From Filosporella fistucella (lineage: Eukaryota > Ascomycota > Leotiomycetes > Helotiales), in NCBI GenBank assembly GCA_030077755.1, contig JAQJZZ010000010.1, forward strand, positions 372,001 to 436,000: a stretch of DNA of 64,000 nucleotides, given 5' to 3'. Of this stretch, positions 11,718 through 21,267 are shown piece by piece; within the stretch, counting starts at the first letter, position 1; each line of letters starts with the position of its first letter. The notes below the pieces were generated by a model. That model saw only the letters and a list, made by a program, of their open reading frames with translations. It had not been told where the DNA came from and searched no databases. The translations under genes were made by a program, and so were the position numbers.

Positions 11718-12176
11718 ATGCTACTCCCAGCACCTGATCATATTGTCAGTGATGGCGTAGAAGTCATTGTGGCAGTCATAATTGTTTCATCTCTATTATT
11801 CGCCCTCGTCGCAATGCTCTTCGAATCGCTTCCTATCACCAGTGTCATCGCAGCACACATGGTCATTTTCCTATTGAGTAACCTGGTTGGCATGCCATAT
11901 CAGATCTCCATCGACGTGTTGTTGACGACGTTTCTCGCTCTCATCTGCGTCAAAATCTTGGGGAAGACTTTCTCGGGTTTCGATCATCGTCACAAATTTG
12001 GGAGGATAACGTTAGCTATACTTGGGTATTGTTGTGTCATAGTTGCGGACGCATTTCTGTTAGCAAGAGAGGAATACTCACAGAGAGGATATCAGGAAGA
12101 TGAATTCGTACCCCAAAACCATATTTTGGCATATTTCATCATCATTGGCTTGCCGCTCTTCGTCTTCGCTCCTTAA
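11718..12176 (+). CDS. Hypothetical multi-pass membrane protein (about 152 aa)
   Basis: The first ATG is at 11718 (context aaaATGCTAC); the frame is open further upstream but without an ATG. The product is almost all membrane helices: about residues 13-33, 38-57, 62-80, 92-112 and 130-148, joined by short loops, with charged 'FDHRHKFGR' and 'REEYSQRGYQEDEF' loops. No conserved motif was recognised. A second small membrane-protein gene, now broken by a transposon, follows on the same strand about 0.6 kb downstream. Start and expression are uncertain. Confidence 0.5.
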   Translation: MLLPAPDHIVSDGVEVIVAVIIVSSLLFALVAMLFESLPITSVIAAHMVIFLLSNLVGMPYQISIDVLLTTFLALICVKILGKTFSGFDHRHKFGRITLAILGYCCVIVADAFLLAREEYSQRGYQEDEFVPQNHILAYFIIIGLPLFVFAP

Positions 12177-12761
12177 GTCAGTCTTTGAGTTGGAGAGCAG
12201 GCTTGAGGATACATCCCAATCGCAAAAACTTGATTCAATCATCATGCGTGTAGCTAGTCATAATTCCTTCATCATTTATCTCCTCAAAAATAGATACATT
12301 TTCTTTGGTCTTAGTTTCCTGACTTGATTCTTCTTTCACAGGATAAATGCTTTGTCACTGCAAGTTCTTTTGCATCCTGACCATTGAAACTGCTCAACAA
12401 AGAAAGAGTTTGGTATATCTGACCGCTATTGTATGCACCCCAACTTCAGTAGATCAAGACCTAATTTCAGTGATCACTCTCTTATACCTGACATGTGTTG
12501 CCAAGCCTTCGGGAGTGTTTGTATATCATAGTATATTGAGACTTTATAATTATATTGCATTAAACTTGGTCCCATGTTTCTGACAGCCATGACAGATTAT
12601 GTTGAACGTCTCTTACCTCGTTAGATCTCTTCGGCCCTGTAGTTCAGGCTGTGTCTAAGTCTACTCCACTTTGAGAAAGCTATAGTAACTTAGTGGCTCG
12701 TTCGAATGGACCATTGCCTCCACTGCCTTTATACCATCTCTTGTGCTGTTCCTCGGCTATA
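12177..12761. other. Intergenic, no supported gene
   Basis: No frame with coding character. It separates the two small membrane-protein genes. Confidence 0.4.
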
Positions 12762-13118
12762 ATGGAGCGAGTAAGGTGCCTTCAGCAAAAATCATTCAGG
12801 CGCCTGTTCTTAATCCTCTCATTCGCTCTCACGCCTCTTGAGTTCCCATTTATTATCGGCATCATAATTATCTCATTCGCCATTTGCTCTGTCTCATTTC
12901 AGAAGCGACTCTTCACAACCGTTCTATTCTGGTCGGTTGTATTTCTATCAAAACCGCTGCGCAATTTTTCCTTCCACCATTTCACCCCCGAATTCATCGA
13001 GCTTGAAAAAAGCGGCTCCGCTTGGAATTCGTTCATTGCCAACATGTTTACCTTCCACTCTAGAGTTTACAATGGTATTTGGAAGATCCTGTACTACTTA
13101 ATCTTCCAACAAGTGGTC

Positions 13119-13151
13119 CCACCAGTGGGTGCACTAATTCCCGCACCAGCC
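13119..13151 (+). repeat. Left terminal inverted repeat of the Tc1-like element
   Basis: 33 bp starting ccaccagtgggtgcac, an exact reverse complement of 14551-14583. Confidence 0.95.
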
Positions 13152-13216
13152 AGATTTTAAGCGAGATGTAAATAGCCTCGATTTTAAAAGTAAACAAACT
13201 CAATTCAACCACCATT

Positions 13217-14494
13217 ATGGCAGTCAAAACAAGGTCCAATCGCTACCAAACTCCCCCTACTAAATTCTATAACCCTGGTACACGTACTTCTCGAAAGAGA
13301 GTGCGATTCTATGACGCATGGGACCATAGATCCCCCTCAAAGTCGCTACGCGCCCTCGAACGCGATTTTGGACTTACTCATCCGAATAGGCAGCGATAGC
13401 TCGACCAGAGAGCTATTTATGGCTCTCCTGCATATAAGAGGACACGTAGGCTGTCTGAGAAGCTTGGTAGACGTTCTGAAGTCTTAGCAGAGGTGTGCAA
13501 AATGCTTGTGGATCCAGCGCAAAACCCGGTACGCGACCAGCTATATGAGGTATAAATTAAACACCACAACCTACCTATTAAGAAGCGCGCTTTACAAGCC
13601 AGACTTAAAGCAACCACCAGGAAGGGCAGGAGGTATAAGAAAGCATATGTGAGGAAGGTGTTTCGCCGTTAGAACTTTATAGAACGCATTTATTATGGCG
13701 CAGCCCACCGGGGCAAGAATATACACGATTTCTGGGCGTGGGTCTTCTTCACAGATGAAGCACACTTAGATCCTTCTTCTATGTGTGTAGGAGAGATACT
13801 ACGAGAGGAGGGGCACCGGTATGACACTGAAAATATCGAGCAGCGGCCTGCTTTAACCGGGGCGAAGCTATATGTGGCCGGGTGGTGTACTTGGTGGGAG
13901 AAGGTAGAGTACTTAGTCTTTTATAATGACGAATAACCTCATGTGGAGACTCCTCCCTATCCACGTAAGCCACGCCACCGTAAAAAGGAGACTCAAGAGC
14001 AATATGACACGCGTTTAAAGGAGTGGGAAGCAGGGAAGCCTCACAAGGTCGAAGTGAAGCCACAGGGCAATGGTATGACGCAATTATATTATTGTGAGAA
14101 GATCCTGCCTACTTATATCGAAGCCATTCACAAAGCACGATAATAGCCCGGCTGGGATCTTAAACCGTGGCTATTTTAAGAGGATGGCGACCCTAGCCAT
14201 GGTAAGAAGAAGTATGGCTTGGCTTTGAAGCTTAGAGACGAGAATTGGATCCCTTGCTTAAAGCATCCACCGCAGAGCCCTGATTTAAACCCTATGGAGG
14301 CAGTATGGAACATATTAAAGCAAAGAGTGCGTCGTAGAAGGTGGGATGATTTGGAGGGGTATAAACAAGTAGTGCAAGAGGAATGGAGCAAGATTACAAT
14401 GGCAGAGATCCGTGCACGCATTATAGACATGCCTAGGAGATGTCAATTGCTTACTAAAATAGGTGGAAAGCGCATTAAATTAGCGTTGTGGTAA
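13217..14494 (+). pseudogene. Tc1/mariner transposase with seven in-frame stops
   Basis: One unbroken frame of 426 codons from 13217 to 14494 with no frameshift. It is interrupted by stops at 13397, 13553, 13670, 13934, 14141, 14144 and 14177. The N-terminal part is a DNA-binding region rich in Arg/Lys. The catalytic core is visible as 'FFTDEAHLD', then 'EDGDPSHG' (following a stop where Gln is expected), then 'HPPQSPDLNPMEAVWN', which supply the DDE/D triad of DDE_3 superfamily enzymes. Every stop is one C-to-T change away from a glutamine codon, which fits repeat-induced point mutation. The protein cannot be made intact. Confidence 0.9.
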
Positions 14495-14550
14495 TTAATT
14501 GTAGTAATTATAGCATTAATAGCCATTTTCTTGACTTTTTTGGTGTTCTC

Positions 14551-14583
14551 GGCTGGTGCGGGAATTAGTGCACCCACTGGTGG
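14551..14583 (-). repeat. Right terminal inverted repeat of the Tc1-like element
   Basis: 33 bp ending gtgcacccactggtgg, an exact reverse complement of 13119-13151. The similarity may extend a few bases further outward with one indel. Confidence 0.95.
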
Positions 14584-14674
14584 TCCGGTAATGTATGACC
14601 TTCTATCTTTTTACAAGTATTATCACGACCAAGAGAAGGGTAGTGGGTCCGAAGGACAGATAGAGGGGTTTTAG

Positions 14675-15068
14675 ATTGAAAGGAGGCTGGTGAAGTCCTG
14701 ATCAAGTGGATAATGTTTAGGAAGCCGGAAGCAGGTGATCCTCAGTGGCACTCATGAAGCGTAATTTACGATTGATCCCAATAGACATGGCATAGTACAA
14801 TCCTTATTTCCCTCTAGTAAGCAGCCTCCAATTTATTGTTTTGTATATTTCCTGCTTACAGGATATAATTTGCTTGAATTGTGTGCTGAAACTGGTGATA
14901 ATCTTCTGGCTCAGCCTTGCATGTGAGCAAGACCGGGCGTAATCGTGGAAGTCAGGCGCAGCCATTGGCGTCACATCTTCACCGCAACACTCATCGTCCG
15001 AACAAGCACTCTAGCAAAAACCGCACTTGGTGAAAGAGATACGCATTCCTCGAATTGAAACAATTAAG
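14675..15068. other. Intergenic, no supported gene
   Basis: Short gap leading to the gene at 15069. No motif seen. Confidence 0.4.
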
Positions 15069-16190
15069 ATGTCGCTCTCTTACGACCACGGAGCATCGTC
15101 AGAGCGTCGCAAACGCAGCCACGATCGTGCATCCTCCCAACACAGCGATTACTATGCCTCTAGCGAGACTCGAGGTCCACCTCCATACTATGGCGATTCC
15201 GAGTATCTCTATAAGTCGAACAGTTATGACTTAGTCGACAAGAAATACAATCCAATTGAGCCTCACCTCTCTGACACTTATCTGCCAGACCAGGATGGCG
15301 AAGATAGCATCCACAGTTGTCGCAAAAGCAATTCTAGCACCGTTGATATTCTTATCCCGACAATAATTGGATCTGTTCTTACGGGAGGTCTCGGTGGGGT
15401 GGGACTTCAGTTTTTACTTGCAGCAGTACGTGTTGCGACCTTGGGTCTTTACGCTGCTGGTGCTGGAGCAACTGTCATTGGCACGGGCTATGTGGTATTG
15501 CAAGGTGGAAGACTTTTTATATCGCAGACGAGACCTGGAATTATCGGAACACTGAGGGCGTACAACAGGGTAGTTAGCGACGTACAAAATGCTACTGCCA
15601 CAGCAAATCAGACAGTGATGAATACAACAACAGCCGCGGCCCATGCAGTCCAGTCTCGGCTCACATCTCAAGCGCAAAGGATCAATCTAGTGTCGGATCA
15701 AGCAATCCATCAGATGGTGAACGGGCTGAACCAGCTTTCCAACATGCCAATGCAACTACAAAATAGGCTCATGGCGACCGTCAGCAGTCAGTTTAGCAGA
15801 GAAATTCAACCCCAGGTGACGGGCGTGGCTGGAGAAAGGCCTACTGAAGAGCCCATACAAATATGGATGGAAGAACTCGAAGATAATATGGTCGAGCTTA
15901 CTATGATGGCCCAAAACGGAGACTTAGGTGAAAGGGTCGAGATTGCGTTATCTACGGACTCCAGCTTGCCTGCTGGCCCGACTCTAGACCAACTTATTCC
16001 TCGAAGTACGTCACTAGATCTTATGGATGCTGATATCGTAGATGCTCCCGAAGGTGACACTTCATTGGCAATTGCTCCCGCTTCTGGAGAGGATCACGAG
16101 AACACGAGAGATGATTTTTCTTTTGTCAGCGCGCCGCCCTCATTGTCGATTTCAGAAGAAGATGGTGATTTTGAAATAGTACAGTTGTAA
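15069..16190 (+). CDS. Hypothetical protein with a glycine-rich membrane hairpin (about 373 aa)
   Basis: Single exon; the ATG at 15069 ('MSLSYDHGASSERRKRSHD') is chosen because the upstream extension has no ATG. Layout: a charged, Ser/Tyr-rich N-terminus of about 95 residues; two long hydrophobic Gly/Ala/Val segments (about residues 98-120 and 126-150, 'GSVLTGGLGGVGLQFLLAA' and 'AAGAGATVIGTGYVVL') that could form a hairpin; an Ala/Gln/Asn-rich stretch with helical, coiled-coil-like character around 'NRVVSDVQNATATANQTVMN'; then an acidic tail. The pattern suggests a membrane-anchored or organelle-surface protein. I do not recognise the family. Confidence 0.65.
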   Translation: MSLSYDHGASSERRKRSHDRASSQHSDYYASSETRGPPPYYGDSEYLYKSNSYDLVDKKYNPIEPHLSDTYLPDQDGEDSIHSCRKSNSSTVDILIPTIIGSVLTGGLGGVGLQFLLAAVRVATLGLYAAGAGATVIGTGYVVLQGGRLFISQTRPGIIGTLRAYNRVVSDVQNATATANQTVMNTTTAAAHAVQSRLTSQAQRINLVSDQAIHQMVNGLNQLSNMPMQLQNRLMATVSSQFSREIQPQVTGVAGERPTEEPIQIWMEELEDNMVELTMMAQNGDLGERVEIALSTDSSLPAGPTLDQLIPRSTSLDLMDADIVDAPEGDTSLAIAPASGEDHENTRDDFSFVSAPPSLSISEEDGDFEIVQL

Positions 16191-16419
16191 ATAGAATATC
16201 GTGAGTGCCACCCTAGTAATGGAAGCGGCTTCGCTCCAGAGGGCTGTTAATTGGTCTAGAGTAGATTTTACTAGTACAATATCCTTTCACACTCACACAA
16301 ACCTACTACGAACTTCCACCACCCCAATATGAAGACATGTATTGATGATATCGTAATTTTCCACGCGTAGTAGTATCAATGATTTTACTCATGTTCCACA
16401 ACCTGATTTGCTATCTTGC

Positions 16420-19400
16420 TCAAGGTGATGCTGTTATAGTAGGCTTCCCAATTATCCCATACGTCTTACTCAAAGTCGTTGGCACCCCTGCAGACTCAAA
16501 TCTCTGACTAGAAGTAGTCATGGCTGACGTGATCACGGAAGCAGTCGTTGATGTTGCAGCTATACCAGCTGGGATCGTCGGATCAGGCGAGTAAGCAATG
16601 ATAGCAGACTCAACACCATATTCCTCCATCTCTTTAGAGCACGACCTATCCTCGCACTTGATTAGACCTAAGTCATCAATGATCTCCTGCGCTGTCCGAT
16701 AATCTTCTATCACAGCCTCCTCTGTTGCATTGGTTGCATTTATAGCCGAGGAAATATTTTCCAAGAAGACCAGGTCGCGTTTTGCAACGTATTGTTTCTT
16801 GTAATCATCTCTCAAAGCTTTAGCAGCAGCATTGCTGTCCCACCAGGGATCCCTATCCAAAAGAGCGTAGCCTCTATCATCTTTATTCGCACGCGTAGGT
16901 TGGCATCGATTGTCTCCTAAGCCCATGTCTGCTGGTAGTGGCACTGGCATATTCGTAAATTCATATTTGAATGTGTTTCTCTTATACACGGCTTCCACCG
17001 ACAGAGTAATTGTGGTTGTGCCATCGGCGCCCTTCCGTTCAGGAGATCTTTTTGTCTTTTGGTTTCGCCTCTCAGCAGTTAAAGGACATTTGCGACTCCA
17101 TTCTCGACCCGCTTTACCATTTTCGGGGCCATCGATGAGGCGAATGAATTGTACGAAATCGGCTCTTGCACCAGGGGTTGCTCCTTCAAGACTCAGATAC
17201 CCATCGTTTATAGTGAGGAACAAGGCCGGAGGCCACTGGAAACAACTGTTAGCACGAAGCAGAGTATCCTAGGGATGGTTTATTCTTACCTCGTCTCGTT
17301 CACATTTCTTCCCCCAATTATCGGATGCGCTCCAGCCTAGTCCATTTGGTCGATCTTTATTGTATTCAGTGACGGCCAATCTTTTGGACTGTCCAGAAGG
17401 GATTCCGATATAACGGCAAGTAAACTTATCAAGGCCTTTCCCAGGATTTCGACTAATAACAGAAGCTATATGCGGATCAGTAATCTACATATACCCAACA
17501 TTGGTGTATTGGGTATCTGATAGGAACTTAAAATAGATGTTCGGGTTAAGATCTCGACTTACAGTAATGAAGACAAGCCTGGCCACCAGCTGATTTTCCA
17601 CCTGAATACGTGCATTGCAGAGTTCCTAAAGATCCGGATTCATCGCTAATACGAGTTGTGACTGTCTCATACTTCTCGGCATTACAAGGCGTATTTGCCC
17701 GTTTTGCGTGTCCTTTCGGCTGCCTTGGACATTCCGAGCTTGTCCTCGCGGACGAATGAGATGATTTAGGAGGCCGAGATTCTTTGGGCTTATCTGTGGG
17801 CTTATTCATTTGCAAAGTATGCTTCTTGCCAAAAACTTTGAACTCTGCTTTGCCCGCCTTTTCAATGCCTTGAACACAACCAGCAATGATGGCTGGTGTA
17901 GCTGCAATTTCTGCGAGATCCAAGATTTCGCCTAATTTCTCAGCATCAATGGTTATATCATAGAATTCATGAGACGAGCACATACCAATGATCGGGATTG
18001 CGCTCTCTAGTAGTTCAAGTGGGAGAAGTAAAGCAGGAACGGCAACTCTGCAGAAGGCCTTGGCAGCAATATCGAGGGCTATCTGTTGATGCGTTAGTAT
18101 AGCACTCGCCTTGGTTTGTCTCTAACCATTCACCTCGGCTGCAATAGACTCTGCGAGATCTTTCGCAAGTTCTCCAGCGTCTTTTACCAAGTCCGGTCCA
18201 TTTGGAGCTGGCCTGAAGCCTTTACAACAATAACTCTGCATGCCTCCAGTACATGTCTGATCTCCTTTCTTCTCTTTGTGATTCGTATCTTGTACTATTT
18301 CAGTCTCGCCAGTATCACACCCGCCCATACATGATAGTCCGACTCCACCTGATTGATTTACAAAGTTAACTACTGAATCTAAAGCATCTCGCCTCGGATG
18401 AAGAGTTTGGCAAAGTAACTTACGATATCCTCGCCATTGACAGACACCCATGAGTGTCCCGTCATCACAACATAAATTCCTATACTTTCCTTTTGAGCAG
18501 CGATCTGTAGTCGAGAGACTCCCCGGTTGACCGTTCATTTGAGCAACCTGGTTGGTTCCCTTTTTACATTTAGCATCGCAAGATGTCACATAGCAGCTTA
18601 TCCCTGCGACCATATCATCGTTCTTCTGCTTAGCATCCTTTTGGTTTTCGGCTGATACCTTACTACCTGAAGGGTTGTTGCCAGTGCTAGCCTTTTGGTC
18701 AACCTTAGAAAGGGTCAGTTGAGCATATCATGAGTTTCACCTGGGAGGTGATACGAACCTGATCGATAGCCCATACCTTGGTGGTCTGTTTTAGCATTTT
18801 TCAAGAATTCAGGTAGAATTTCAGGTGTATTAACTCACCATCATGCCCCCAAGACACCTTTTATTTGCAAAGTCTCGCTTCTGCTTGAATGTGTCATCGT
18901 CGTCATAGCTGACCCATTGGTTTCCTCCCCAAGTAATATATTTGATGCCTGCGGTCTTGTCCCACACGGGAGTCAACTTGTTAGTTGAGACGATGTCTTT
19001 AATCTCTTGAAGATCAAGTATTCCAGCAGCGTTTGAGCAAGGGCCAGGATTCGCGCCACCGGAGAACTGGCAGACACCATTTGGTTTATTGCATGAGGAA
19101 TCTTTCAAGGTGAAGCTTCTACCGTACTTCATGGACCAGTATTAGCCTTTTTTCATGGGCGAATACTGCGGGTGACAAACCCAGCCTTGACCGAGAACCA
19201 CTTTGTCTGGAGTAACACCTGCACGCCATAAAAGATCCAGGCCACCATCGATTTCCGTAAGATTAGTATGTGAAGCAACATATGGCCCAACAAATCTCGA
19301 ATCAGAATCCCATACTCCATGCACTACAGCAAAGTTAGCATCCTCCCGAACAGTATTACGCAGTCTCATCTTACTATCGTAGCTCATCAAATTGAACCAG

Positions 19401-20456
19401 TCCACAGAAGATTGCATTCCAACCAGATCAAAATGCTGAAGATACCAGTAAGAAGTAGGCAATGTGACTGTGATGCCATATTTAGACCCAAACGACGCTT
19501 TCATTTCACGGACGAGAGCAACATAATTAGCTGCATCACCTTGCGAACCACCTCGATCATCTGCAACGGGATATTCCCAGTCTAAGTCAACACCATCAAA
19601 CCCATATGTATCCATGAACTGTCTCAACCCGTTGATAAACTTTTGTCGGTTCCCAGCTGTGCTTGACATCGTTGAGAATGCGGTCCGCGTTGGACCAGGA
19701 TCAGTAAATGACCACCCACCGACCGATATCCATGTTTGAACCCCGCTAGACTTTAATGCTGTGAATCTGTTGTAGAGAGCACCGCTTTTACCATCCATTG
19801 GCGCAATAGCGAAGCTTGACGGGTCGAAGAAAGCAAAGGCGAAGTTGATATGGGTAAAACCTGCGATGTTCAGATCTTCTGGTGCTACACTTTGGCACTT
19901 TCGATTATTCGACCAAGATTCGTAGTAACCAATTGATCTCTTGGAGGCACTACCGCCGTCACCGCAGGACGGGCGATTAGGAGCTCCACATCCACCAAAG
20001 CCAGTTTGACACCCCTTCATACAGAATTCATCTGTAGATCCACAAAATCTGGGATATTATATGTTAACAAATAATTTGTCTGTCCCAAGAAGAATTTTTC
20101 AAGTGGTAGTAAGGGAGTCATCGAAGAACGTACCCGAATTGGGAACAGCAGACATTTAGTGGGCATTTCTGCTTTCCTGGAACTCCATATTGGCCACACT
20201 CCGCCTTAGAATCACATTTTGAGGTACAATTTCCAGTACCGCATTCTGAAGGAGAGTAGCCACATAGACCATTTTTTCCACAGCAAGCAGTTATAGGGCA
20301 TGGAGTCTGAGCATTGCATGTCCCTGTTGGAAGTGCTCGGGGATGAAACAACGAAAGGCTCGTGTCCAATTCGAGGACGCCAGCAGAACTGGAGTTTGAT
20401 TGAGCCCTAGAAACGGAGAAGAAACCCAGAAAGAACAAAATGAGGAAGAAATTCAT
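16420..20456 (-). CDS. Secreted GH18 chitinase with chitin-binding domain and killer-toxin-like C-terminus (about 1149 aa)
   Basis: Ten exons (minus strand order): 20456-20134, 20048-19181, 19126-18839, 18776-18759 (an 18-nt microexon), 18703-18424, 18348-18134, 18082-17986, 17931-17563, 17465-17290 and 17235-16420. Their lengths sum to a multiple of three and all frames join. The protein has a signal peptide ('MNFFLILFFLGFFSVSRAQ'); a hevein-type chitin-binding domain rich in Cys ('CCGKNGLCGYSPSECG' and 'CGSTDEFC'); a GH18 catalytic domain with 'ISVGGWSF' and 'FDGVDLDWEYP' (catalytic Glu near residue 266); 'DKVVLGQGWYGRSF'; and a Cys-rich C-terminal region ending 'CERDEWPPA'. This is the killer-toxin-like (subgroup C) chitinase architecture. 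Such enzymes degrade chitin outside the cell. The neighbouring divergent LysM gene is the usual partner of this class. The role of the C-terminal region is not settled. Confidence 0.9.
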
Positions 20457-21267
20457 TGTGAGAAGCTCAATTTGGGATTGTTCCGTCACTTTCGAAACAA
20501 GACGGCGATGAGTACAGCTCAAGAGTGAAGTTTTCTTCATGGTTTCAGTCCAGTTACACCTGTTCGGCAGTCGCTCCGAACGGCCATATGAGGTACTCTT
20601 ACTCGTTCTTCTTTCACTTATTAATTGATATTTACATGTACCGTCTTACGCCAAGACTCCGACATATATTGAAGCTTTCGAAGTTCTCACATACTGCGCC
20701 GCAAAAAAGATGATAAAGCTTTACCAAGCGGCTTTACCCGAAAGAAGCTTTATCCAAGAAATGGCCCGGATCTTATATCTTCATTGCTGAGTAGGATCAC
20801 TCAGCGGTGCCTGATTCCTTACATATCAATAATACCCGGTCTATAGGGTTTTAATTAAGCTAAAATCCGAAGCTTTCATTTGACTTGACTGACTGGCCCA
20901 AGAATTCGATCATCTCTTGTGGACAACGCCATAGCCGCCTCGGTTGTGATTCGGGTGATGTTGTTCGCAGCCCTTCCGGAAGAACAAGCAACTGTAGCTT
21001 CTCGGTACCAGACTACACATCATTAATCATATATTGATTCATTTCGACGTCTTACCAGTTTCCAGCATTACCCAGCCGCTTTTTCGTGAATTAAAGCTGC
21101 ACGAAGCAGTCTTGCGCCCAATCTGTGGATAATGTGAACCATGAACATGTACTTTGAAATGGCATCTCCATAGTTTGGCCCAGTATTTGTCCCCCCTTGA
21201 TGACTTCTAAGAATCACAGAGGTCTCTCAAAGTGGCCGTAAGTTCAATAAAAAAACTGCAAGACAGG
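20457..21267. promoter_or_regulatory. Shared divergent promoter region of the chitinase and LysM genes
   Basis: 811 bp between the two start codons, with no coding signal. The head-to-head layout implies possible co-regulation. I did not identify a specific, convincing operator. Confidence 0.5.

Larger units (their letters stand above)
13119..14583 (+). mobile_element. Tc1/mariner-type DNA transposon, inactive
   Basis: A 1.46 kb element bounded by perfect 33-bp terminal inverted repeats and holding one transposase frame with seven in-frame stops. A TA dinucleotide follows shortly after the right repeat (14588-14589). The left flank lacks an intact TA, so the target duplication is only partly preserved. 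Size, repeats, DDE-type transposase and TA target fit the Tc1/mariner superfamily. It sits inside a small host gene. Confidence 0.9.
12762..14674 (+). pseudogene. Small membrane-protein gene split by a Tc1-like transposon
   Basis: The left part runs from the ATG at 12762 with two long hydrophobic stretches ('FLILSFALTPLEFPFIIGII' and 'LFTTVLFWSVVFL') and ends in the transposon's inverted repeat at 13119. Directly after the right repeat, the frame resumes with 'VMYDLLSFYKYYHDQ' and stops at 14672-14674. Removing the element at a TA target leaves the two parts in one reading frame, which supports a single ancestral gene. The present frame reads into the repeat and stops at 13158-13160, so any product has a foreign tail. 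The family is not recognised. Confidence 0.6.
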
